From assembly GCA_964418125.1 (NCBI GenBank), contig CAYQKY010000009.1, forward strand, positions 34,530-98,529: a stretch of DNA of 64,000 nucleotides, written 5' to 3'. The translations under genes and the position numbers were made by a program. The notes below the pieces were generated by a model. That model was not told the DNA's origin, did no database searches, and worked only from the letters and a program-made list of their open reading frames with translations. The stretch is from JACJXW01 sp964418125. GTDB taxonomy: Bacteria; Bacteroidota; Bacteroidia; Chitinophagales; Saprospiraceae. Positions 23,631 to 30,598 of this stretch are shown here, one piece after another (position 1 is the first letter of the stretch; the number at the start of each line of letters is the position of its first letter).

Positions 23631-24680
23631 ATGAAACCGACAAATAACCCGGGAGATCTGCCCAACCCTGCCCGCGGTGGCTTCGCCACCTTCTTTAAAG
23701 AAGATGGCCAGTACTACTTCCAGCTTAATGACAAAACCGGCCGGCCCATCTTCCATAGCCATGGCTATCAATCGGAAAGGAGCCGCGATAATGGCATTCA
23801 GGCAGTCATCCGCAATGCTGCCGAAAAGGAGAACTACGAACCCCAGCAAAGCAAAAAGGGGCGGCACTTCTTCCTCCTCAAATCCGGAAATAACCAGGAG
23901 ATCGGGCGGAGCGTCAGCTTCGACAGCAAATCTGAAATGGAGGAAAAACTGGATTTGATGATGGGCGTAACGGAAGAAACGCCGGTTTTCGAATTAATCC
24001 CCCCGGCAACAGAAAAGCCGGAAGGGGCCGAAACGGAAGCAATGGCAGAGCCCGCCGAAGAGGCCTCGGCCAAAGAGTTGCCTATTGAAAATATGCCGAG
24101 GTATAAATTCTCCATCATTTACTACCCGGATTCCGGCCTTTGGAACATCAAGCATGACCAATCCGGAAATACCCGCCAACTGAAAACCTGCGACGGCAAA
24201 CAGATAGAGGCATTCCTTAAAGCGCACCTACCCTTAGAAAAGGTAAAAGCAGCGCTTGCTGCCGAACCTGTAATTGCACACCCCAAAGCCCCTTCTCAGG
24301 AAGGCATTCCGCGGAAGGAAGATCAATCGGCAGAGGAGGAAATAGAACTGAAGATCAGAAGCATTCAGGGGAAGGAAGTCCAGCACCTCGCCGGGGACAG
24401 AAACCTGGGACAGATAGAGGCCCTGCCAAAAAGGAGAACAACTGTTTCTTCTGATGTATACGAAGCAAGGGTTGTGGCCAAATCACTTGAAAGTGATGAA
24501 ACAGTGGTCGTTTCCGAAGTCAAAGGCCGAAAACCGGCCTACGGCCGGTTCGTGATCCCTATTTTCGAGGCCAATAAGCTCAGGCCCGGAATGTACCGCT
24601 TTATGGTCAACATCCATCAGGGAGAAGAAGGGAAGGAAGAGCACGACTATTCCGGCAGCAGGCTTGTAATGCTGAATTGA
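23631..24680 (+). CDS. Tandem DUF1508 (YegP-like) protein with C-terminal beta domain, copy B
   Basis: 349 residues from the ATG at 23631, which aligns with copy A at 17858. Two N-terminal DUF1508 units (FATFFKEDGQYYFQLNDKTG with NGIQAVIRNAA, then KGRHFFLLKSGNNQEIGRS), an acidic linker rich in E, A and P, the shared block around MPRYKFSIIYYPDSGLW and KQIEAFLKAHLP, and the C-terminal beta domain ending LRPGMYRFMVNI and SGSRLVMLN. Highly similar to copy A at both ends and more diverged in the linker, as expected for an older duplication. No signal peptide. Probably transcribed with the beta-rich gene upstream. Confidence 0.8.
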   Translation: MKPTNNPGDLPNPARGGFATFFKEDGQYYFQLNDKTGRPIFHSHGYQSERSRDNGIQAVIRNAAEKENYEPQQSKKGRHFFLLKSGNNQEIGRSVSFDSKSEMEEKLDLMMGVTEETPVFELIPPATEKPEGAETEAMAEPAEEASAKELPIENMPRYKFSIIYYPDSGLWNIKHDQSGNTRQLKTCDGKQIEAFLKAHLPLEKVKAALAAEPVIAHPKAPSQEGIPRKEDQSAEEEIELKIRSIQGKEVQHLAGDRNLGQIEALPKRRTTVSSDVYEARVVAKSLESDETVVVSEVKGRKPAYGRFVIPIFEANKLRPGMYRFMVNIHQGEEGKEEHDYSGSRLVMLN

Positions 24681-24791
24681 AGGGCTCCTGGCCGCTTTGC
24701 TGAAACAGGGGAATACACAGAAATGAATAGAGATGGGGCGGAGGTGTAGTATTATCACCGGGGAGACGTTAATGTACTCAGAGATAGGTTC

Positions 24792-25631
24792 TTAAATCTT
24801 GCACAGCACCAGTATATCCTGAAAATCCCTGCACCCTTCCTTCTCCCGCCCGGCCCAGTAGCCATAGTGCGCCTGCTCCACTTCCAACCCCGCCGCTCCG
24901 ATCATCTCCTGCCTCAGGTGATTTTCCTCGTAGGCCACATTGGCCGCCTGAACCTGTTCGTCCATCAACCGGTAGTGGCCCTGATCGTGGGGGAAGGTAA
25001 AATGGGGATTCCCATTCGAAAGGCGCGCTGCCTCCTCATTCCAGAGAAAGAAAGTGGCAAAGCAGCGCCCCCCCGGCCTGAGCACCCGCGAGATCTCCCG
25101 CAGGTAGTTGGCCACCTCGGCGGGCAGCATATGGGTGAAAACGGAAGTGAGGATCACCAGGCCGAAATCTTCGTCCGGATAAGGAAACCGGAAATCGGCC
25201 GCATTGCCCCCGCCGGAGCGGTAGAGATCGTTGTCCAGGTCGACATACTTAAAACGGAAGTTGGGAAAACGGTGCGTGATCGTCTTCTCACACCAGCGCA
25301 CGCCCACCTCCACCACATCAAAGCCTTCGTAGCTCCCCTCTTCGCCGAGGTACTCCGTCAGGGGCACAGCGATGCGGCCGATGCCGCTGCCCACGTCGAG
25401 CACCCGGTGGTGAGGCTGCAGGCCGGCCAGTTCTACCAGATACTTTCGCATCTTCTCCCCCTGCGCCCGGAAATCGCCGGAGCCGGTATAGATCAATCCC
25501 CGGGGCGGCGTCATGGGATCGCGCTGCCCACTGAGGCCCTCGTACAGGTCGGCCGGCAGGTAGTAGAGGCGCCGCGCCAGGAAGCGCCAGGCGGGGGGGA
25601 GGGTGTAGAAGAGTTTGCGAAGGGTGGGCAT
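24792..25631 (-). CDS. SAM-dependent class I methyltransferase
   Basis: 279 residues. The SAM-binding motif I is VLDVGSGIGRIAVPL near residue 78; an acidic post-I residue follows in GSYEGFDVVEVG, and motif IV-like LVILTSVFTHM and the typical EISRVLRPGGRCFATFFLW are present. The N-terminal ~55 residues are basic and amphipathic (FLARRLYYLPADLYEGL). This is a Methyltransf_11/25-type small-molecule or protein methyltransferase; the acceptor cannot be read from sequence. Its leader carries twelve 7-base repeats, unusual for a housekeeping enzyme. Confidence 0.85.
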   Translation of the reverse strand: MPTLRKLFYTLPPAWRFLARRLYYLPADLYEGLSGQRDPMTPPRGLIYTGSGDFRAQGEKMRKYLVELAGLQPHHRVLDVGSGIGRIAVPLTEYLGEEGSYEGFDVVEVGVRWCEKTITHRFPNFRFKYVDLDNDLYRSGGGNAADFRFPYPDEDFGLVILTSVFTHMLPAEVANYLREISRVLRPGGRCFATFFLWNEEAARLSNGNPHFTFPHDQGHYRLMDEQVQAANVAYEENHLRQEMIGAAGLEVEQAHYGYWAGREKEGCRDFQDILVLCKI

Positions 25632-25715
25632 GGGATTCGGGATTCGGGATTCGTTATTCGTTATTCGTTATTCGGGATTCGGGATTCGGGATTCGGGATT
25701 CGGGATTCGGGATTC
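25632..25715. repeat. Heptamer tandem array, 12 units (GGGATTC / GTTATTC) in the methyltransferase leader
   Basis: Twelve uninterrupted 7-base units abut the start codon of the methyltransferase: three GGGATTC, three GTTATTC, then six GGGATTC. They fall between the predicted promoter (25762-25791) and the ATG, so copy number would change leader length but not the reading frame. Confidence 0.95.
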
Positions 25716-25761
25716 GGCTCCGTCCACCCGAAGCCTTAGCGGAGGCGGGGGCTCGGTATTC

Positions 25762-25791
25762 GAAAGATAAGTAATAATTTGCAAAGATCAA
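25762..25791 (-). promoter_or_regulatory. Promoter of the methyltransferase gene
   Basis: On the minus strand TTG (25789-25791), 19-base spacer, TATCTTTC (25762-25769), one base from TAnnTTTG. It overlaps the last codon of the toxin gene; the resulting leader contains the heptamer array. Confidence 0.55.
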
Positions 25792-26120
25792 TAGGTCAAT
25801 ATTTCCTGCAGGCCAGTTTTGATGGTTTCCAGCTGTTCTTCAGTGACCGTTCCAATTTCATTGGCCAGCCTAGATTTGCTGATCGTCCGGATCTGGAAAG
25901 TTAATACTTCCGATCTTTGGGAAAGGTTGTTTTTGTCATCAGGCTCCAGCACCAGGCAGCCTGCATAGCCTTTGACTTTACTTGTCAAAGGGCATACAAT
26001 ACAAATACCCATATGATCATTCATCGCATTGCCACTAATGATGACCACTGGCCGAATGCCGCGTTGCTCATTTCCTTTAGACGGATTGAGGTTGGCGTAC
26101 CAGATGGTTCCCTGTTTCAT
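25788..26120 (-). CDS. MazF/PemK-type mRNA interferase toxin
   Basis: 110 residues, normal for the family. Characteristic start MKQGTIWYANLNPSKGNEQRG with the following PVVIISGNAMND, and conserved ICIVCPLTSKVKGYAGCLVL and LTFQIRTISKSRLANEIGTV. These match the PemK/MazF fold; the early Arg (in QRGIRPVVI) and the Ser/Thr of PLTSK are in the expected active-site positions. MazF toxins cut mRNA at short motifs. The ATG overlaps the antitoxin stop (ATGA), giving translational coupling with antitoxin first. Confidence 0.92.
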   Translation of the reverse strand: MKQGTIWYANLNPSKGNEQRGIRPVVIISGNAMNDHMGICIVCPLTSKVKGYAGCLVLEPDDKNNLSQRSEVLTFQIRTISKSRLANEIGTVTEEQLETIKTGLQEILTY

Positions 26121-26356
26121 AGCAGCTCAACTTGCTCCAGAAACTCCTCTAATCCGGCTTCGGCTAATTCCATCTGCTCCTCATCCTTAGCGGCTCGTTG
26201 AAAAGACTGAATGTACTCGGCTTGCTTGATCTTTCTGAGATAATGGCGTATGGAACGCTCAATAAGCTGGTTCTTGGGAATGTTCAGCTTTCTGGCATAT
26301 TCATTGAGCTGCTCCATCAATTCAAAAGGCAAAGTACTGGAATAAGTAGTCTTCAT
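26117..26356 (-). CDS. Ribbon-helix-helix antitoxin of the MazF pair
   Basis: 79 residues. N-terminal ribbon-helix-helix (TYSSTLPFELMEQLNEYARK, then IPKNQLIERSIRHYLRKI), followed by an acidic C-terminal tail (EEQMELAEAGLEEFLEQVELL) that would wrap the toxin. The RHH part should bind its own promoter, and the direct repeats over the start codon are a candidate operator. Complete pair with good promoter, so presumably active. Confidence 0.88.
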   Translation of the reverse strand: MKTTYSSTLPFELMEQLNEYARKLNIPKNQLIERSIRHYLRKIKQAEYIQSFQRAAKDEEQMELAEAGLEEFLEQVELL

Positions 26357-26410
26357 ATTTACGATATATATTTACAGAACAAAAATAAACATTATAAGTT
26401 TTTTTGTCAA
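26355..26410 (-). promoter_or_regulatory. Toxin-antitoxin promoter with direct-repeat operator
   Basis: Minus strand: TTG (26408-26410), 20-base gap, TATTTTTG (26380-26387), an exact promoter match. ATATTTAC on the plus strand is repeated at 26355-26362 and 26368-26375, 13 bases apart, spanning transcription start and start codon: a plausible binding site for the RHH antitoxin. Confidence 0.65.
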
Positions 26411-26539
26411 TGTAAAATCTCATCCCAGTAGCGGGGGCAACTGTACGCTCCTCCTTAACCACTAAAAGCCCCTCTGAGTTGTTATCCTATAAAGGCAGGG
26501 AAGAAGGCTAATATATCCGCTCACCAAAAAACGAAAACC

Positions 26540-27481
26540 ATGATCGCATTCGGCCCCGTCCCCTCCCGAAGATTAGGGCAGAGTTTAGGCATCAACAACA
26601 TCCCTCCCAAAACCTGTTCCTACAACTGCATTTACTGCCAGGTCGGCCCGACGCCACATCTGGAAACCCGGCGCCGGAAATTCTACGAGCCGGAAGCTGT
26701 TTTACAGTCCGTCCGGGAAAGGGTGGAACAAGCCCGGGCCACCGGCGCCCGCATTGACTACCTGACTTTCGTTCCGGACGGCGAGCCAACACTCGACATC
26801 AACCTGGGCAGGGCTATCGAACTGCTACGCCCCCTCGGCATCCGGATCGCCGTCATTTCCAATTCCTCTCTGCTCTGGCAGGAGGATGTACGGGAGGAAC
26901 TGGCCCTGGCCGACTGTGTTTCCCTGAAAGTGGACAGCGTAGCCGAAAAAACCTGGCGAAAGATCAACCGCCCCGATCCTCACCTGGACCTGCCGGCCAT
27001 ACTGGAGGGCGCCCTGGCCTTTTCCCGGGAATACGAAGGAGAGCTGATCACGGAAACCATGCTGCTGAAAGGACTAAACGATGACCAGGAAGAGCTGGAA
27101 ACCACGGCGGCATTCCTCGGCCGCCTCCGGCCGGCAACCGCTTACCTGGCCGCCCCTACGCGCCCGCCTTCCGAAGAATGGGTGGCGCCACCCGATGAAT
27201 CGGCCTTCAACGAGGCCTTCCTGGCCTTTTCCGCTCACCTCCCCCGGGTAGAGTTCTTGCTGGGTTTCTCCGAAGAGGCCTTCTCTGTTGCCGGCGATGT
27301 TACCCGGAGTCTGCTCGATATCACCGCCGTTCACCCTATGAGGGAGAGTGAAGTGCTGGAGTTCCTGGAAAAGGGCGGCGCCGGAGAAGCGGAGTTGAAA
27401 AAGCTGCTGTCCCAGGAAAAACTGGTTAAGGCCGTCCACGAGGGGCAGGCATTCTACGTTCGTAAGCTTTCTTTGAAGTAA
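26540..27481 (+). CDS. Radical SAM protein (COG0731-like)
   Basis: 313 residues. The radical SAM cluster motif C-x3-C-x2-C is CSYNCIYCQVG near residue 27, followed by a TIM-barrel-like core (LTFVPDGEPTLDINLGRAIE, CVSLKVDSVAEKTWRKIN, ITETMLLKGLNDDQEELE). It belongs to the group often annotated as Fe-S oxidoreductase or wyosine-synthase-like, but wybutosine formation is not expected in bacteria, so the substrate is unknown. The C-terminal ~80 residues form a winged-helix-like segment (MRESEVLEFLEKGGAGEAELKKLL). Convergent with the NagZ-like fusion gene. Confidence 0.82.
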   Translation: MIAFGPVPSRRLGQSLGINNIPPKTCSYNCIYCQVGPTPHLETRRRKFYEPEAVLQSVRERVEQARATGARIDYLTFVPDGEPTLDINLGRAIELLRPLGIRIAVISNSSLLWQEDVREELALADCVSLKVDSVAEKTWRKINRPDPHLDLPAILEGALAFSREYEGELITETMLLKGLNDDQEELETTAAFLGRLRPATAYLAAPTRPPSEEWVAPPDESAFNEAFLAFSAHLPRVEFLLGFSEEAFSVAGDVTRSLLDITAVHPMRESEVLEFLEKGGAGEAELKKLLSQEKLVKAVHEGQAFYVRKLSLK

Positions 27482-27528
27482 GTTGCTGAGCACAAACAAC
27501 GATATACCGCGAAATGCACTTTTTTCCC

Positions 27529-30507
27529 TCACCACCCCTTCGCCCCATCCAGGCTTGCCTCAAATACCTGGAAGTTCTCCATGGCTTCATACACGGTGCC
27601 AAGTATACGGCGGCGGGTTTTCATTTTGTTCAGCTTATAATTGTTCATGGAGGGATAGGTCCGGTTGGAAAGAAAAACATAGACCAGTTGTTTCTCCGGG
27701 TCAGCCCAGGCGCAGGTGCCGGTGAAACCAGTATGCCCGAAGGCGCCATCTGAGGCCTGAGCCGGCAGGTTGATCCAGCGGCCGGGGTCCAGCTGTTTCA
27801 TGTCGAAGCCGATGCCGCGGCGGGTTTCCTCGGGGTGGCGGGTAGTGAAGGCAGAAATGGTTTCCGGCTTCAGGAACTGCCGGCCCCCGTATTCTCCTTT
27901 ATTGAGGAGCATCTGCATGAGAGCCGCCACATCATGGGCGTTGGCGAACAGGCCGGCGTGGCCGCTGACGCCGCCCAGCATGGCCGCTCCCATGTCGTGC
28001 ACATAACCGTGAACGGTTTGCAGGCGGAAGTAATCGTCTCTTTCAGTAGGCACGACCTTGTCTTTCGGGAATTGCCTCAGCGGGTTGTAGCCGATGCGGC
28101 TGAGGCCCATCGGCCGGTAGAAGTGGGTATCGACATATTGGTCCAGAGGTTGTCCGCTGAGGTGCTCTACAATACGGGCGATCAGGTAGAACCCCAGGTC
28201 GCTGTACTCGTAGGCGCGATCCGGCCGTAGTTCGGAGCGGTAGATCTGCTGCCAGATGGTGTCCGCAAAATCATTGCGCAGGAAAAGGTTGCCGGCCACG
28301 GCTATGGAGAAGGCGGCATCGGGGGTGCGGTGATAGAACTCGGGCCGGTGGCGCGCACGGCGGCGGCGGGTAGTCATGGTTTGTTTGTAAAACGGTATCC
28401 AGTTTACCAGGCCGGCGCGGTGCGCCATAATGTCGCGCAATACGAGCCCCGCCTTGTTGGTCCCCGCCAGCTCGGGAAGGTAACGGCCTATCGGTTCGTC
28501 CAGGCTGAGGCGCCCTTCTTCATAGAGTTTCATCACCGCCAGGGTAGCCGAGGCGATCTTGGTCAGTGAAGCCAGGTCGTAGAGGTCGTCCGGCGATACG
28601 GCCTTTTCCTGCTTATAAGTATGGTGGCCGAATGCCTTTTCGAAGACGATATTGCCATTTTTGGCGACCAGCACCGCACAGCCGGGCGTTGCCCTGGCGG
28701 CGATCGCATTCTCAGCGATGGCCTCGATCTGAGCGATGGCGCCCTCATCCAGGCCCATACTTTCCGGAGGGGCATACCCGAAGCGGCGCAGCTTGCGGGT
28801 GAACACCCCGGCGCCATAAGCGCTGAGGGAAGAGGCCGTCACCGGCAGGCGCCCCTTGAGGGCGATGGCGCCGAAGAGGGCCTGCGCCGCCAGGTCCTGA
28901 GTGGCGGGGTCCTCATCGTACGCTTCCAGGACCCAGTCGAAAGCATCAAAGTACCGCAGGCTGTAAGGGCTGCCGAAAACCGTAAGGATGACCCGGGTTT
29001 CCCGGTTAAGCGCCTGCAGGAAGTTTCGCGTACTCTGCGTAATGCCGAAATTCCTGCCCGAGCTGTTGCTCATATCGTGCAGGCCGACGATCACGGCGTC
29101 ATACTTTCCCAGTTGTTGCAACAACTCCTGGCTTTTGGCGGCGGAAATCTCTTTACTCACCTGCAGAGCGGGCATGGCCTGATAAGAACGAAGCCGTTCC
29201 TGGAAAGGGTTGGAGGCGCCGGCCCCGATGCTGAGGCTGGCCAACTCCAGGGTGTCGAGTTGCTGGAAAGGAATGAGGCTTAGCGGGTTGCGCACCAGAG
29301 TAAGGGCGTTGGCGATGAGTTCGCGCTTGAGCTGCAGGGCCTGCCCCGAATTGAGCACCTGCCGGATGTTATCGGCATTCAGGGGTTCAAAGCGGGTAAT
29401 GCCGAGCCGGTATTTATTCGCCAGAATTTTCTTAACGCTCCGCTCGATGCGTTCCCAGCTCAGTTTACCCTCCCGGACATACCTCTTGATCTCGGCAAAG
29501 GCGGCGCCCAGGTCTTCGGGCAAGAGCAGCATGTCATTGCCGGCGAGCAGGGCTTCGGCTTCCACCACTCCACTATCGAAATGCTTGGTCACTCCTTTCA
29601 TGTCCAGGGCATCGGTGAGGATGAGGCCGTCGAAGCCGATGCCTTCCCGAAGCAGCTTGGCCACGGCGGCATAGGAAAGGGTGGTGGGGCGGTTCTCGCG
29701 GGCGTCCAACTCCGGGACGTGGAGGTGGGCGACCATTATACTGCCGACACCATACTGTGCCAGCACACGGAAAGGATAGAGCTCGACGCTGTCCAGCCGG
29801 CGATAACCGTGCCGGATAACCGGCAGGTCGTAGTGAGAATCCACATCGGTATCCCCGTGGCCGGGAAAGTGCTTGGCGCAGGCCATCACTCCGTGGTCCT
29901 GCATTCCTTCGGCGTACATATAACTCTTGACGGCGACATTCATAGGGTCTTCTCCGAAAGACCGCGTGTTGATGACCGGGTTATCGGGGTTGTTATTTAC
30001 ATCCGCCACGGGAGCGAAATTGAGGTGTACTCCTACCGCCTTCAGCTGGCGGGCGACCTCCTTGCCCATTTCGTAGATGAGGTGGTTGTCCTGAATGGCG
30101 CCCAGCATCAGCTGTTGGGGAAAGCTGATGGTGCTCTCCTTCATGCGCATGCCCAGGCCCCATTCAGCATCGATGGCGATCATCAGGGGCACGGGCCCGG
30201 CCAGTTGCTGGTACTCGTTGATCAGCGCTATCTGTTTTTCCGGCGTCCCCTGAAAGAAACACAGCCCCCCCACCCTGTACTGGCTTATCAGGCGCTTTAT
30301 CTTGTCGACATGATCCTGCCCCAGGTCGGAATGGGCGCGCAGCATAAAAAGCTGCCCCAGGCGTTCGTCTTCACTCATAGCGTTGTAGACGGAGTCCACC
30401 CATCGCTGTCCATCCGGAACCGCGCCCCGCTCCCGGGGCACATAGAAAGCCGAAAAAACCGCCCAAAGGGCCAGTAGCATAGGTAGGGTCAGTCGTCTTT
30501 TTTTCAT
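27529..30507 (-). CDS. GH3 beta-N-acetylhexosaminidase (NagZ-like) fused to a beta-lactamase-fold serine hydrolase
   Basis: 992 residues, signal peptide or anchor at the start. Residues ~35-560 are GH3: KHFPGHGDTDVDSHYDLPVI carries the NagZ His/Asp pair and ILTDALDMKGV the nucleophile Asp; a GH3 C-domain follows. Residues ~600-990 are a class C/PBP4*-type serine hydrolase with S-x-x-K in LASLTKIAS (around 650), YSD (YEYSDLGFYLIARI) where YSN is usual, and HTG in FGHTGFTGTCAW. It probably acts on peptidoglycan in the periplasm, the first half removing N-acetylglucosamine and the second a peptide- or ester-cleaving hydrolase. This fusion is known in Bacteroidota. Confidence 0.9.
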   Translation of the reverse strand: MKKRRLTLPMLLALWAVFSAFYVPRERGAVPDGQRWVDSVYNAMSEDERLGQLFMLRAHSDLGQDHVDKIKRLISQYRVGGLCFFQGTPEKQIALINEYQQLAGPVPLMIAIDAEWGLGMRMKESTISFPQQLMLGAIQDNHLIYEMGKEVARQLKAVGVHLNFAPVADVNNNPDNPVINTRSFGEDPMNVAVKSYMYAEGMQDHGVMACAKHFPGHGDTDVDSHYDLPVIRHGYRRLDSVELYPFRVLAQYGVGSIMVAHLHVPELDARENRPTTLSYAAVAKLLREGIGFDGLILTDALDMKGVTKHFDSGVVEAEALLAGNDMLLLPEDLGAAFAEIKRYVREGKLSWERIERSVKKILANKYRLGITRFEPLNADNIRQVLNSGQALQLKRELIANALTLVRNPLSLIPFQQLDTLELASLSIGAGASNPFQERLRSYQAMPALQVSKEISAAKSQELLQQLGKYDAVIVGLHDMSNSSGRNFGITQSTRNFLQALNRETRVILTVFGSPYSLRYFDAFDWVLEAYDEDPATQDLAAQALFGAIALKGRLPVTASSLSAYGAGVFTRKLRRFGYAPPESMGLDEGAIAQIEAIAENAIAARATPGCAVLVAKNGNIVFEKAFGHHTYKQEKAVSPDDLYDLASLTKIASATLAVMKLYEEGRLSLDEPIGRYLPELAGTNKAGLVLRDIMAHRAGLVNWIPFYKQTMTTRRRRARHRPEFYHRTPDAAFSIAVAGNLFLRNDFADTIWQQIYRSELRPDRAYEYSDLGFYLIARIVEHLSGQPLDQYVDTHFYRPMGLSRIGYNPLRQFPKDKVVPTERDDYFRLQTVHGYVHDMGAAMLGGVSGHAGLFANAHDVAALMQMLLNKGEYGGRQFLKPETISAFTTRHPEETRRGIGFDMKQLDPGRWINLPAQASDGAFGHTGFTGTCAWADPEKQLVYVFLSNRTYPSMNNYKLNKMKTRRRILGTVYEAMENFQVFEASLDGAKGW

Positions 30508-30598
30508 GGCCGCGTCAATTGAATGTTCTTTACTGTTTACATCAAAAATCCCACATCAAACGTCATACATCAAAAATCAGGCCCTCATCTCCCCATGC

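Noticed and set aside
25632..25715. Possible CRISPR array
   Set aside because: Units are 7 bases without spacers; a simple tandem repeat.
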